Source: Stereum hirsutum FP-91666 SS1 (Eukaryota; Basidiomycota; Agaricomycetes; Russulales; Stereaceae). From it: a stretch of 64,000 nt of DNA. A model generated the notes under the pieces. That model saw nothing but the letters and a program-made list of their open reading frames with translations. It had not been told where the DNA came from and ran no database searches. Where the stretch lies: the NCBI RefSeq assembly GCF_000264905.1, contig NW_006763142.1, positions 1,149,047 to 1,213,046 on the forward strand, in the 5' to 3' direction. The translations under genes were made by a program, and so were the position numbers. Shown here one piece after another: positions 1-12,860 of this stretch. The number at the start of each line of letters is the position of its first letter. The first letter of the stretch is position 1.

Positions 1-1634
1 GGGGATGCAGCGGCATGTGCCATATCATCCGGAAATCTACCTCTTGCTATTGAGTGGCTCGAAGGAAGAAGGAGTATTCTATGGCAGGAAATGTACCAGA
101 CTAGTCGACAAAGAGTCGACTTGGATGCTTTGCGAATAGTAGACGAAGCTTTGGCCGATCAGATTTCCACCTCTGCGGAAATGATTGAGAATGGATCTAT
201 GCGGCGTAATCAACGAGGATTCAACATCCTCGATAAGGACGGTTTTCCTACTGTCGGGGTGATGGACGACATAAGTCGGCGTCAACGGGATGCTGCGAAC
301 GAGTGGCCTGCTCTCCTCGGAAAGGTGCGGAAGCTACCAGGATTTGAACATTTTCTGTTACCACTGTCCTTCGACCACCTTCGTCAAGCTGCTAGGAACG
401 GGCCTGTTGTCTTCCTGAATGGAACTCAGTTCCGATGCGATGCCTTAATCCTCCTTCCTGACTCCGTGGATGCGCGCCTGGTGGAAATTCAGGCGAGCTA
501 CGAGGCCGTATTGGCGATAGCCTTGAAATTTGTCCAAATAGACAAGTTGCCGGGAAGAGGATCACGACCTCATAGGCCACCAGGGTCCAATCCAGAGGAT
601 GTGCTTCGCCGGGTCCTCGAGTTTTGCTGGATCCATGTCGTGCAGCCGCTTATCCGCGTCTTGGACGAGGTATGTCTGCATCTGTCTTGACGCTCGCGAT
701 CAGGACTGACTGCCTTTATCAGATACAACCAATCCCACCTCGTACCAAACGCCGCATATGGTGGTGCTGCAGCGGTCCTTTCACTTCATTGCCACTTCAT
801 GCAGCTGGCATCTACACCGAGAGGTCGCAAGTCCAATCGATATCCAACGCCATGGATCTCCTGATATCCTCTTATGTACCGACGCTGGCAACTCTCCTTC
901 CCAAACCCACACATCATCAAACACTCAGTTCACCCGCAATCCTTGTTGTAGCCGTCCCAAATGCCCCGAATGCTTCCTCAATTCCTAACACTCTCATTGA
1001 ACTTCGTCTCATCAAGGAAATCGTCCCGAAGTCGACGCCTCTCCTCTCCCTCGAATCCTCAGAAGCCACGATCTCCGCTTTTACTACCGCACTTCATTCC
1101 CATTCGGTCGTCCACCTAGCCTGTCACGGTCGACAGAATGCCCTACAACAGGACGTTCTCAAGAGCGCACTAATACTGCACGATGGCCCTTTACAGCTCT
1201 CGGAACTGATTCAGACTCCCCTACCTCACGCCGAATTCGCCTTCCTTTCGGCCTGCGAAAGCGCGACGGGGGAAACGACACTTATGGACGAAGGGTTACA
1301 CCTTGCGGGTGGAATGTTATTTATGGGCTTTAGGGGCGTTGTGGCGACGTTGTGGGGCGTCTGGGATAGGGATGGGCCGATCGTGGCGAGGGCCTTTTAT
1401 GAAAGGCTTTCTGAACTTCCTTCGTCAAGTTCAAAGAACGAAGTCGGTTCTGACTCGAATGCGTCATCAGGGTTGAACGATGCAAACTCGGAGGGAGGGG
1501 GAGGTGGGATAGGTCACGAAGGGGGACTGGATGGGACTCTGGCGGCTGAGGGTTTGAACGATGCGGTTCGGGTTCTTCGTGATTCGGGTGTGTCTTTGCT
1601 TCGTTGGGTCCCTTTTGTTCATCTAGGTGTTTGA
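1..1634 (+). CDS. CHAT-domain (caspase-like) protein, 3' part
   Basis: The gene enters from the left edge in frame 1. Exon 1..669 is followed by an intron at 670-722 (GTATGT...CAG) and an exon at 723-1634 ending in TGA. The first exon carries helical sequence (AIEWLEGRRSILWQE near residues 18-32) of the kind that links TPR repeats to CHAT domains in basidiomycetes. The second exon opens with RIWWCCSGPFTSLPLHAAG, a CHAT hallmark. It then shows HLACHG with the presumed catalytic His and LSACESATG with the presumed catalytic Cys, and ends with RWVPFVHLGV. CHAT domains are clan CD peptidase folds related to caspases and separase; fungal members usually sit behind TPR arrays. A Gly/Ser/Asp-rich insertion (about 1420-1560) separates the catalytic core from the C-terminal helix. 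The N-terminus and any TPRs lie outside the window. Both dyad residues are present, so an active protease is plausible, but no substrate can be inferred. Confidence 0.88.
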
Positions 1635-2653
1635 TTGTGCCAGCGTCCGCCAGTACAACGTTTTGGCAAACTTCCATCCTGGCTGCTTTCTATAGGTTGC
1701 TGACACCTTCCAGTCTTTATCCATCGTTATACCGTTTTCCCATTTGAGGTATGATCATACAGCTGATCTTCTTTTGCGCCGTCGTCGTATGTTCAAGCGT
1801 TAAGCTCGCTATCGCCTGATCATTAATTAAATCGTTTGGGTATAACATTGGCGGCAACTCAAAGATGCCGCTGTATCCAAGCCTTAAGAGGCAAACAGCT
1901 GTTGGTTATATGGTTTCATGTGAGTGAGCGGAAAGTCTTGCGCCGGGCAGGCAGCGCAGCTGACGCCTAACGACTCAAAAAACCTGCTTGGGCGCCAGGC
2001 GCGAAGTTAGCCCTGATGCACTGACTCGATACTGCGTATCGTCGACAAAGGCGTAGTGAAACTCAGGGTACCATGTTTCAGTTTTGTATCAGTTTTGAAG
2101 GGGCCGTGCATGGATGTAGGAACTCAAACGGTTTGCAAACGGTGCGCCACAGTGACACGGAGAATGAAGACACTCGTCCGGACGGGGTGTCCGGTCCGAG
2201 GGCAAAGAGGCACTGAAACGGAGATTTATTCCAGATCTGAGTCATTTTGGCATCATAAATGATTGAATGGTCCGATGATGGCTGTGCCAAGAAAGGAACA
2301 GTGTCACTTTTCCTCCGGGGCCTTCAACGCCGTAACAACTTGTCTCGTCTTTTGACCGCTCTTGTTCACGAACACCCATCTCTGTCTACTATCTTTTGTA
2401 CGGCGAACACCAAACAGTCCATCTCTGCTTGCTCTTGTATTATTTGGGCCACAATACGCCGATAGTCTCGTTATCCGAAAGAAATAACGTCAATCTCACG
2501 GAACGATCTTCTGGTCGGAGGCAGTTTCTTTACGAACTTCATCGACTTCATTTTTGACGGACTCTACACGGAACCACATTTTTGTTTGACAGTATCCAAG
2601 TAGCTCCACCAGTTTCACGCCGCTCGTCGAGCTAGAATCTTATACTACTCAAG
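1635..2653. other. intergenic region between CHAT gene and metacaspase
   Basis: About 1.0 kb holds the 3' end of the CHAT gene and the presumed promoter of the metacaspase. The short reading frames here have no recognisable domain and no consistent splice structure. I see no repeat or RNA gene. Confidence 0.5.
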
Positions 2654-5600
2654 ATGATGTGGGATTTACGACAAGACAGGGAAGGAGGAGGACCACCGCC
2701 GCCGATCGTCACGGCGGCCAGTCATCATAGTCATCATGGCCCGCCTTCCCCGATTATGCCGTGCGTTGTCCTAGGTTCTACACATATTGAGTTTTTTTCT
2801 ATGTACTCATGGGAAACTCTCTTCTGCTAATGTAGTATGCCTTCACCGTATGTGGAACATCGGCTTCGCACATTTATCTACACTGACATCACATCTCATT
2901 ATATTTCTTGTGTCGATGTAACAGACAAGACTTTACACAACCCCCGGAGCTCGTGCAGCGCCCTCCGAGCGCCACACCGTACGGTTCTGTCCCCTTTCCT
3001 ACTTCGTGCGTTTATACACTTGCCTTTGTTCCTCCGCGGAGGCGGTCGCAACTGACCTTGCTCGTACAGGCCCTCGTATGCTGGGTATCCCGGTTCTGCT
3101 ACGGGGTGAGTAACAATTTACTTTTGACCGGTGCCTCGTGTGAAAGCACTATATTGGACGACGTCGGCCAAGGAGCCGCTCGCCAAACGCGCACGGCTTT
3201 GACGGCGAACAATTTTGGCCTACGGTACCTCACTTGACACGCCCTCATCCAGACTGCTCGTCATGTTCTATGTGGACCGCGGCCCCTTGGCGTGTGATGC
3301 AGACGGCAGGTGTCTTGACTAGAGTTCGGTGGCGTCTCACGAGCAAGATTTCTTGTCCATTGTACCATAAAAATAGTGTTGTCTATGGCACGTTTCATGC
3401 CAAGTACGCCCGGCAGAGATATCTCTGCTGCATTACTTGAAATCTACACCTGCTCTGGATGGAAGGAAGGAAATTGTCCAAAGCATCTTGAGCTGTATTG
3501 TTTCCGAGTTTGTCGAGATGGGTGGCGGAGGCAAACCAGGATAGGGGCTATGTGGCGCTTCCGATGTCTCTCCGACCCTCTTTCTAGCTACGGTCTTTGG
3601 CAATGTGACCCAGGAAAGGACGAGTAGCTTTTAAAAATGTATCGTAAAAATGGCCGTTGCATCGTGAAGGTACTAGTGCGATAGGGGTCATATACTCTAT
3701 TAGACACGGCACGGCCCTCATACGACTCTCTTCGCATATCCAGCTTGAGCTTCGTGCATCCTCTTTTTATACATTGGATTTTCGCATCCTAACTTCAGCT
3801 GATAACTTCGAACTCTTGATTTTTCATAGACAATACATGCCCACACCAGCAAATCCTATAACTCCCACGGGTGCTCCAGTGGGCTACTCCCGCTCCCGAA
3901 GCAACTCCTATAACCCCGGTGTTAACGTTGGTGTCAGCGGAGGTGCTTATCCTCCTCGAGAACGCCACACGTCTCACTCATCCAATTATGATAATGGAGG
4001 TTATCCGGACTACGAGAGAGGCCGGCATGATTCATATCGAAGAAGTCGTCACAATTCCTATAACGGAGGTCATGGTGGCGCGTATGATGATGGCAGGCCA
4101 CGTTCAAGGTCGAGACATCATTCGCAGTCGCATTCCCATGGGAGGACGAGGAGTCGAGCGAATTCGTATAACAATTTGTCAAGTGGACAGCCGCTGGTGT
4201 CCCCGGGTATGACGTCTTGTACGTCCGTTCGTCGTTCAACCTCTCCGTCTTCCGTCTTCCATCTCCGTCATCTTTCTCGGCCCCTTTACCTCTAATCTAT
4301 CTACCAATCCTCGCTTCTCATTGTTCCTCTATTCATCGTGAGATACTGACGAATGAGGTACCCACCTATCTTGAACCATTCAGATCCCTCTGCACCCGTC
4401 CCCGCAGTCTACAATGCCTCCGTCCCATCCTCCTCCTCCCACCACTCACACTCCCACCCCAACCGTCCGATCCCCCACGCGCGCTCCTACTCCGGTGATG
4501 CCCCTTACACCTCAGGAGGTGTCTACGGCGACGCTTGGGATATGCGTACGCTCGCGAGTCAACTTGGACCGCCTACGGCCACTTCGGCTACTGGTATGGC
4601 TGTGAGATCGCCTGTCGGGTGGGATAGAGATGCGGACGTTCCGGGTGTGGGGGTGCAGTATCATTCTACTAGGGATGTTGGGGACGATGGCTGGAGGGCG
4701 GAGGAGAGGGATAGGGGCGTTTTGATTAAGCATTCGAGGCATCAGCATACGAGCAGCCACCATCACCAACCCCATCACACTAGCGGTGGGAGTGGTGGAG
4801 GGCATCATCATAGCCAGAGTTATGGTGGAGATGGACGGTATGGTGATGGGAGGTATGCGAGTGGAGGGTATGGAGGTGGACATTCGGGTGAAGGGAAACA
4901 TGTAGCGTATGGGGATAGGTCGGGACAGCACCCTGATTTTTGTTATTCCAAATGTTCCGGGAGGAAGAAGGCTCTTTGTGTGAGTATCTGCTTCCCTTTC
5001 TCTCTCGAACGGCATGTCGGTCTTCGTCCCGCTGCGGACGGGGATTTTGACGTTTAGGGTGGCGTGTGGCGTAGAGTACCAGGATCGCTGACATTTTGGT
5101 TCGTTGACGTGGTCGGTTCTTTGTAGATCGGGATCAACTACAACGGAAGTAGGAATGAGTTGAAGGGATGCGTGAACGACGCGAAGAGCGTGTATCATTT
5201 CCTCGTTAGTACGTGCATGTCTTCTCACTTGCTCCTCGTCTCTTTTGCAATTCCTTCGCATTCTCAACTCCCCTCCCTTCCTTTCCAAAATCTCTTCTAC
5301 CCCTTCCCGCTTCTGACGTAAATCGAAAAATCTGACTGACTTGACCCCATGGAATAGATTACCACCACTACAAACCTGGCGACATCGTCTTCCTCTCCGA
5401 CGAGGCCCGCGACCCGCGTTCACAGCCGACTAGGAAGAACATGATTAATGCGATGAGGTGGTTGGTCCAGGGAGCGAAAAAGCACGATGCCCTGTTTTTT
5501 CATTGTGTGTTTCCATACTTTTACCGCGAACTCCGGGGTGTTCGGTCGAAGTACCGATTTCTTTGGGTGACGATTGCTGACGAAGTGGGTGTGATAATTC

Positions 5601-6820
5601 AGACTCAGGACACGGAGCACAGACGAAGGATAAAGATGGGGACGAGGTTGACGGGTACGATGAAGGTCCGTGTCCCCATTCTTTCAACGGAAGATTTGGG
5701 CATTGACTAACTCCTGTTTTAGTTATCTTCCCGGTGGACTTCAAACAGGCGGGCATAATCACGGACGATGTTCGTCTTTCGCCATTATCTAAAGGTTCTG
5801 AATTGTGTCTCATATGGTATTTTCAATTATGTGCGTGTGTAGGAATTACACGATGTGATGGTGTCTAACCTCCAGCCTGGTGTGCGATTGACGGTAAGCA
5901 TTTTTAAGCTCAAACCACTGCTTCGCGACGCTGACCAGTCTGTACGGCTCATCTTGTAGGCCGTGTTCGACGTTAGTACTACTCTTTTGACTATCTATTC
6001 GCTTTGGACTCTGACCGTGAAGCTTTTATAGTCATGTCATTCCGGCTCCGTACTGGGTATGTCAGACACTGCAGATTCGCCTTCCTCCATACTTGCATAT
6101 TGATCAGGGACTGCTATTACAGACCTTCCCTTCTTATATCATTCTGACGGGCGCCTACGACACAGCGATGTCACCGCGCGATTCAGGAAACTCAAGGCTA
6201 CCCCTGCTGATGTTGTGCGTCCAATCTTCTGCCCACTGCATAGCTCTTCTTCTAATTATAGTCCTGGGTCTGCTCTTGACGATGTTTGGCTGGCGTACGT
6301 GTGGAATAGATTACCTGGAGCGGGTGTAAGGACTCTGAGACGAGTGCAGATACGTACCAAGGAGGCTTGGCGGTTGGTGCGATGAGCTACGTGCGTGTCG
6401 TTTCTTCCTGGGACCATCCTGAGAATTGAAGAGGGCTATACTGATACTTGGTGTTCGAATGAATCTCATAGGCATTCATCAAGATTCTGAGTTCGTCGCT
6501 TGTCCCTGATCCCTTCGACGTTTGCCTTTACTGACTGCCCGTTGTAGAAGCCAACCAGAATATATCTTACGAGCATCTGTTGCAAGGTCTTCGGTGAGAA
6601 CTCCCAACCATATTTGTTTAATCGATGATGCGATAGCTGACGATGTGGTTGGTGCGTGTAGAGAAATCTTGAAGAGCAAGTATAAGCAGAAACCGCAGCT
6701 TTCTTCGTCTCATAGAATCGTGAGTCCTTGCTCTCCCTCCATCTGTCGCCTGATTGGAGCGTTGCGCTGTCGGCTCACAGTCATATCTTGCAGGACACCC
6801 ATCTGAAGTTCGTTATGTGA
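2654..6820 (+). CDS. MCA1: type I metacaspase with long disordered prodomain
   Basis: A cysteine peptidase of the caspase fold that cleaves after Arg/Lys; fungal members act in stress response, protein quality control and cell death. It starts at ATG 2654 (MMWDLRQDREGGGPPPP). The prodomain is encoded by exons 2654-2760, 2836-2847, 2925-2983 and 3070-3105, then 3829-4206 and 4384-4979. It is rich in Ser, His, Gly, Tyr and Arg. The p20 core follows: IGINYNGSRNELKGCVNDAK from 5127, then HYSGHGAQTKDKDGDEVDGY with the catalytic His codon at 5611-5613, and AVFDSCHSGSVLG with the catalytic Cys codon at 6035-6037. The p10 part has ITWSGCKDSETSADT, GGLAVGAMSYAFIK and the end SSSHRIDTHLKFVM before TGA at 6818-6820. 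Both catalytic residues and the acidic calcium-type stretch are intact. The phase does not match across 3105/3829, so at least one further exon must lie in 3106-3828. More than a dozen introns are present. Confidence 0.92.
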
Positions 6821-7408
6821 TCCTGGGAGTGTGTGTAGGTGTAAGATGTCGATGTTGTAGCAAGAAGTTACTCGGAGACTTTGTTGTTCTCGCCTCTCTT
6901 TGACGTGTGTAACTTTTTGGCGAATTCTTGTTGTGAACTGTTCGCTGTACGACGCCTGTTCGTCGTTGTATGTGCACTACCCCTAGTGTATCCTATCATC
7001 TTGTTTTGAATACTTTACCTCAGGCACAAATATTCTATCTTTGTAGCAGTAGACCTAGCATTCCTACGTGTCACTCCATTCCTTTCAGGATCACTATCGT
7101 ATTCAGTCGTTTTATGAATGTAAGTTATGTGATTTTTTGTATCCCCAAGTTCTCTTCCATGAGAAGACTTTCTAGATCACTTATCGACCCCCTTATGCTA
7201 CGCCACCCTGACACCGATATACAGCTCCTCCAGCTGACCGACGCAAACCGAATGGGCCAGCAGTGGGATAAAAGGAGAGATGTGAGTGTATTCATACAAG
7301 AGATAGGCATTACAATCAAGAGGCTTTCCGATACAGTCTAAAATACATCCAAAGACAACTTGAATCCCTGTCATTCAATCGTCTAGTATCTGGTCCGACG
7401 GCGACCCT
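6821..7408. other. convergent intergenic region, metacaspase / Chk1
   Basis: About 590 bp between two tail-to-tail genes, presumably the two 3' UTRs and terminators. A plus-strand open frame at 6970-7341 has no homology that I recognise and no splice logic. Nothing else was seen. Confidence 0.5.
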
Positions 7409-9670
7409 TCACCGCTTCTTCTTCAAGACATGTGGCTCAATCATCGGACTCTGAATGCACGCTTTCCAAAGCTGTCTCCACGAGATCGGGTTACCCTACA
7501 CACATCGTCACACATACGTTAGTAGAATATTCACAATTGAAATCATAGCACTTAGAAGAATGAATAGAGCGAGTGGCGCACCTCGTCCCTCCTGAAGACA
7601 CAGAAACTGCCCGAGTACCCATTCCTCGCAAAGGACTCGACCTCTACATATCCCTTGAACTGCACCCTCCTCGCATCTAGACCACCAACGCGGCACTTCA
7701 CGGAAATTCGTTCCTCTGCGTCGGTCTTATCGCTGTCGCTCATGTCCTCTGAGGGGCGAGGTGGATTCGAAGGATGAAGTTTGGTCTTGCATCCGAATGA
7801 GCGGAGGACCTCATCGCAGGCGGTTAGGAGGTCGTGTGGAGGGAGGGAGGCGTAGAAGCGAGTGAGATGAGGCGTGTAACGCGAGCCGGATTGGGTTTGA
7901 GACTGTGGAAAAAGACCATTAGAAGAGGTGAGTGGATGGGGATCGGCGAAGGAGGGACGTGCGAATAAGAGCAAGTTCTCTGTGAATTGGGACAAGCGTG
8001 TGGCGTTCGTCATCGCTTGATCAACATCTCCTTCTTCACTTTGCTCTGGTGCCCTGCACGACAGTAAATTCGAAGACTGAGTTCAAAACGGGCAAATAAA
8101 AGATTGCAGATTACGCTTGCGCTACGCACTGTGAGGGCATTTCAGGGTTTGCGACGTCCATGTCACCCGCATTGCGGAGAGCCTCTGTTAGCTTGTCTGC
8201 GAGGACACCGGGAGCTTGGCTTGCAAGTTGACTCGGGCTGAGCATGTGGCGGCCAGGATGAGTTTCGTCCTTCTTAGAACGCAAGGGGTAATGGAAAGAA
8301 AGGACATACCGGAGAACCCAGTGGTGTCGAAAGGCGTCCGAAAGCGTCGCTCGCGTTTGAGGATTGACATCGAGCAATCGAGTAATCAGTGCTGTCGAAC
8401 GATATTTAACCGTCAGAGTTTGGCATCATAGGCGAGGTAGAAGGGTGAGTTGATGTCGGAGGTACTGACATATGACGTCTGAGCTCATTTTTGTCCATGG
8501 TTCGTCCCCCAAGAATGCTCCAGAAGTATATCGTCGATATTCTCGACTCTTGATGGTAGGTTCATCCCATGGTGTATCTGACCACGACAACATAAACATA
8601 TTTACATGTATGCAGGTGGTTAAATTGACTTACTCCCAGCCAGCATGGTGAAGAGGATGACACCTACGCCCCATACGTCAATCGGCTCGGCAGCGTACGG
8701 TTTCTCTGAGTCTAGCTATACAACGAGTAAGAAGTGCGTCGGTATGACCCTTCGCTCGGTAATGGACGAGCTCAGTGGTGAAAGAAGATACCTCGGGTGC
8801 CACATACGGCAAACTGCCGCACCTCTCCGACAGCAGCCTTGTTCGCCCAGTTTCCTTCAACTTGTATACGGAACATAGACCGAAGTCAGAGATCTTCAAG
8901 GTTCCGGCTGCATCGAGGAGAAGATTTTCGGGCTTCAGGTCGCGGTGGCAAACGCCTTCGGTGTGTATGTAGTTCTGCAGGAACCAGAAAGCGAGAGAAG
9001 AGAGAAACAGAAAGGTCAATGTGGGCTGAATGAAATATCATGATGGACAAGATCGCGCGCTTACGAGTCCGTCTATAAGTTGGCAGAAGTATAGATGTGC
9101 GACTTCTTCGCTCACACCCACTTCGGGTGCTGACAAGAAGTATCACAATGATTAGTTGTGTGTTTAAGGCAGAAAATACAATGGATGGTTGAAAAAATAA
9201 TCACCAATCTTGTCGAACAGATCGCCGCCCGCTGCAAACTCGAGTAACATATAGACTCCTGGATGCCAAGGCGTCTTGTCATCAGGCTCGACGATGACAG
9301 CATTAATGAACTCCAAAACATTCTGATGCTTGAGGGCAGCATGAACCCGCATCTCCTTGTCCAAAGTCTTGCGCTCGATTGCTGTGGTCTTCGGTGTTAA
9401 CTGGACGACTTTGCATGCTGCCACACGGTGATCCTCTATATGGACTGCTCGATAAACCCTGGACGGCAGATAAAATCATCAGTATGATGGTTTACTGATT
9501 CCACAGCTTCATAGAGTTTACGTTGAAAATCCGCCACCACCGATTTCTTTGATGAGCCTATAGCCTGTTACGAATTATGGTGCCACACTCAGAAACGCGT
9601 CTATCAGACAATGCTCGATGACCCACATACCAGAGATCTTCGGAAACTTCAGGTCTAGCGTCTTCGACAT
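7409..9670 (-). CDS. CHK1: checkpoint serine/threonine kinase Chk1
   Basis: DNA-damage checkpoint kinase that delays mitosis through Cdc25/Wee1. It starts at ATG 9670 ([20 protein letters not shown]), with the glycine loop [13 protein letters not shown]. Next come the ATP lysine in VAACKVVQL, then [14 protein letters not shown]. The catalytic loop is [11 protein letters not shown], followed by [10 protein letters not shown], and the activation segment is [10 protein letters not shown], the Chk1 form of this motif. Subdomain IX reads [17 protein letters not shown] and the kinase domain closes with [19 protein letters not shown]. The C-terminal regulatory (KA1-like) region includes [13 protein letters not shown] and CKTKLHP, and ends [20 protein letters not shown]...KKKR before the stop at 7409-7411. 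About nine introns interrupt it. N-lobe, C-lobe and C-terminus are complete, so the gene looks functional. It converges with the metacaspase. Confidence 0.93.
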
Positions 9671-10126
9671 GTCTGTCTAGCGCGATTTAGCAGGAGAGTG
9701 GCAGAGATGTCGGAGGAATGAGATGGATGGTCGCAGGAGAGATGGTGGTCAGAAAACAAAGGGTGTCGCGTTGCAATTGGCACGCGTCTTTGTTGATTGA
9801 TTGATTGACACGCGACTGTCACATACACGTGACCGTGACTGGCCAGTGGCCACCCATGTGTGGCGCCCGCTGCGTTGTTCACTAAAAGGACCGTGGAAAA
9901 CATTGTGATCTCAAAGTGATCCAGGACACAAACTCGGAGACTCAAGTGCAGTACATAGAACAGTACGGCAGCAGTAAAGGAAATGTGGCCACAAATCTCA
10001 GGTACATGCCGAATAGCAAGAAGATCATTCTCGCTCAGATGTTGGTTAGATGAGAACAAGCAGCAAACGTAGGCAAAGAGCGGCCTTCGACGGCTGGATC
10101 CGTTCGCCCGTTTGTGCTTGAACCAA
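9671..10126. other. intergenic region upstream of Chk1
   Basis: 456 bp between the Chk1 start and the aldo-keto reductase stop, both on the minus strand. It presumably holds the Chk1 promoter. The spurious 134-residue frame on the minus strand has no recognisable domain. Confidence 0.45.
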
Positions 10127-11838
10127 TCAGAAGTACCTCCCTCCCTTAGCTATATGCATCGTTACCACTCTGTTAATGGCGGATAGCTCTTCCTCAGACA
10201 GCTCGATGTCCCCACTGGCGGCATTTTCGATGGTTCGTGCCGCTTTCCTATTCGTCGGCACATATGAGAAACAATTCAGTCTCAAAGCAGGCTTTCACTC
10301 GAAGATAGGAGTAGATAGCGAATGAAAGCAGAGACATACGCGGACCCGGGAAGGGGAATGACTTTACTGCTCCTCGACGCCACCCATGCGATACACAGTT
10401 GAGCGGCTGTGACGTTCTTCTTCGCAGCAATGGGAGCGATGGCGTTCGATATGGCAAGGTTGTGCTCGAAGTTCTGTATGGAAAGGGACGGCGATCGACA
10501 AAGGTTGTTTTGAGTTTGAGGTACGGACAGAGATGATGGTTCAGTGAATAGAGTGAATTGACTCGTCCGTACCTCTTTCTGGAAGCGAGCGAGATCTTTC
10601 CGAACGTCAGTGACTTCGTTCGCCATGTCCTCATACTTCTTCCATTTTCCGGTGAGGAATCCGTGGCCGAGCGGTCTATCATAATAGGGTGAGTATGACA
10701 GGCACTGGTCATGGCGGGAGAAGTGAAGTCACGAGTGCGCAACAATGGCAATGCCCAGTTCTTCACAGGTGGCGATGACTACCGTAGGCAGAAATGTAAG
10801 ATATTCCTTCAAGATGCAGGATATATGACGATACCTTACCTTCCTGTACATCCTGACCATACGACCAGGGACTAACCTCTACTTCAAGAGCAGTTATAGG
10901 GAACGTCTTGACCAGCCATACATCAACGCACGTGCCGAACGCAATGCATTTCCTAAGACTGACCGAATGTGCCTGTCGAATAATACGAGAATCGAGAACT
11001 TCCGACAACCCAATGTGGCCGAATTTTCCCTCCTGAATAAGTTTGCCGAAGATTCTGGTGGTCAATTCGATCGGCACTCCTTGGACCGGACGGGCTGATT
11101 CGAACAGATCGATCTTCTTTGTTCCACGAAGCTTGTCATTGATAGCGTCGACCCTTCGTCTAATATTCTGCTCTCTAGATTAGTAGGTTATACGTCATTC
11201 AGTGAGTAAAATGAGTATCGAAGCAAAGATGTGGAGGGACGCACAAGGTAGCGGCCGATCCACCGTAGGAAACACCAGTCTGTCATCATTGCCCAGAGTC
11301 AATAGAGGGCAGCAATACATACGCCCATTCAAAAGCATGCACACCTTTACAGACAAAAACGCCTTGTCGACATACTCAGGATACTTCTCAAAGAAGCGTG
11401 CTAAGAGCTCGAGGTTCGCGGTAGGAGGATTTATCCCGTAGAATTCAGCTTTCGTCATCAGGACCCGTCAGCTTCTCAATATCCACTACTGTGGAACACT
11501 TCCCTGCCAAGACATTGAGAGTGCTTACCGCTATTGAGGAACATTTTCGCGCCCGGAGGGAGCAAGTCCATGCCGGCCTTCATCGATTCAAAGCATTGTT
11601 CATCCGGGTCCGGGTTTTGCTTCCAACTGCCACGGTCCTGGGTCCATCACTGACATTTAAAGCGTGGATATGGAAGAACAAGCGCACGTCATCATCATGA
11701 GGCCTTGCTACAAACAAACCAATGGCATTAGATAGTGTTGAAGTTGAAATCTCTGTGGCGCAGGAAGGAACATACGCCAGTCTTTGCCACGACGGAGCTT
11801 TCAACAGAGTTTGAGAGAGTGACTGTCTTGCTCAGCAT
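10127..11838 (-). CDS. aldo-keto reductase (pyridoxal reductase-like)
   Basis: NADPH-dependent oxidoreductase with a TIM-barrel fold. Exons join as follows: [21 protein letters not shown], then [20 protein letters not shown], then [20 protein letters not shown] carrying the catalytic Tyr. Next are [20 protein letters not shown], then [20 protein letters not shown], then [19 protein letters not shown] and [16 protein letters not shown]. The C-terminal half has [38 protein letters not shown] and [16 protein letters not shown], the cofactor-binding end. It stops with TGA at 10127-10129. The wording of [17 protein letters not shown] and [10 protein letters not shown] is that of the fungal Plr1/pyridoxal reductase group, so vitamin B6 aldehyde reduction is a reasonable inference. 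Other aldehyde substrates remain possible. About nine introns. Confidence 0.85.
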
Positions 11839-12860
11839 ATTCAGAGTTGGCGTGTCTGGGAGAAAAGTGAGCTTGAGCTGGAGTGGAGCGGGATAAAGGA
11901 CGTAGACTGTGTGGAGGGTAATGACGAGCAGAGTCCAATCGTAACGGGTGACCATTCGCATTTGTATTCGAATGCTCTGGCGAATCAGAGGAGCAAAACC
12001 TTGACCTCCATTCAAGTAGCATCCAACGCTGACTTACCACCAGGAGGTATAGTGGGTCCTTGCTGGGTCCTTGCTGTGATATGATAAGACAAAGCGATTT
12101 AACCTACAGCTTTAGTAGAAAGCGCTTGCTGACTGTCTGATGAACCGTCCACTAAGAAGCGCCGATCTCACGTCGAGGAGCTGACGAGGTGATGTGCAGG
12201 TACAGCCCGCAATGGCATGCAAATCTCCTGACCAGTCGGGGCTGAGAGCAATACGAAGAAAGCATATTCTATACCCAATGAGTGTCGACGCGACAATATG
12301 GTTGTAGGTCAGAAGTGATCGCCACGTTGACGCAGGTCAACGCGCCCAACAACAGCTCGGCAACGAGCGTGAGCAAGTTCGAACTCCGAGCAAGAACGTT
12401 CGGACGCCGCAAAAAGCATGCATTTCACGGTGAAGAACGGAGAAATATAATGTCCAAAAACGATTCATTGATGACATTAGAAGTTACAGTCTATACGGAA
12501 AAGAGAAGCATATAAAATGATAGGACCCAAACGCAGAGGACGCAGAGAGAAAAATCTATGTGAGTGCAAGAAACGAAGAGGAAAATAATCGAGACAACGT
12601 CGTGAAGATGATGGTATGGTAATACTGTAGCGAGTCGACGTTGTCTGGTGAATGGAGACGTATGGTCGTACAACTATAGATAAGCTTGAACTTCCAACGG
12701 ATTTCACTTCTACCTTCGTCACGACAGCGCTATAAGTACATGGATAGGGTGATGAAGATTGGAGGGAGGTGCAGAGCATCGAGGATTATATACAGTACGC
12801 AGACATCAAAGCCGCCCAGCCACGGAACGAGATGGAAAAGATAAACAGAGGAAGAGAAGC
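11839..12860. other. intergenic region
   Basis: About 1.0 kb between the aldo-keto reductase start and the 2-isopropylmalate synthase stop. It contains a short tandem duplication of GGGTCCTTGCT near 12054-12076. No coding segment, repeat family or RNA gene was recognised; the right part is probably the 3' UTR of the downstream gene. Confidence 0.45.

Noticed and set aside
4512..5423. 303-codon minus-strand frame opposite the metacaspase
   Set aside because: It covers the His/Gly-rich prodomain exon and p20 introns; the plus strand has clear family identity.
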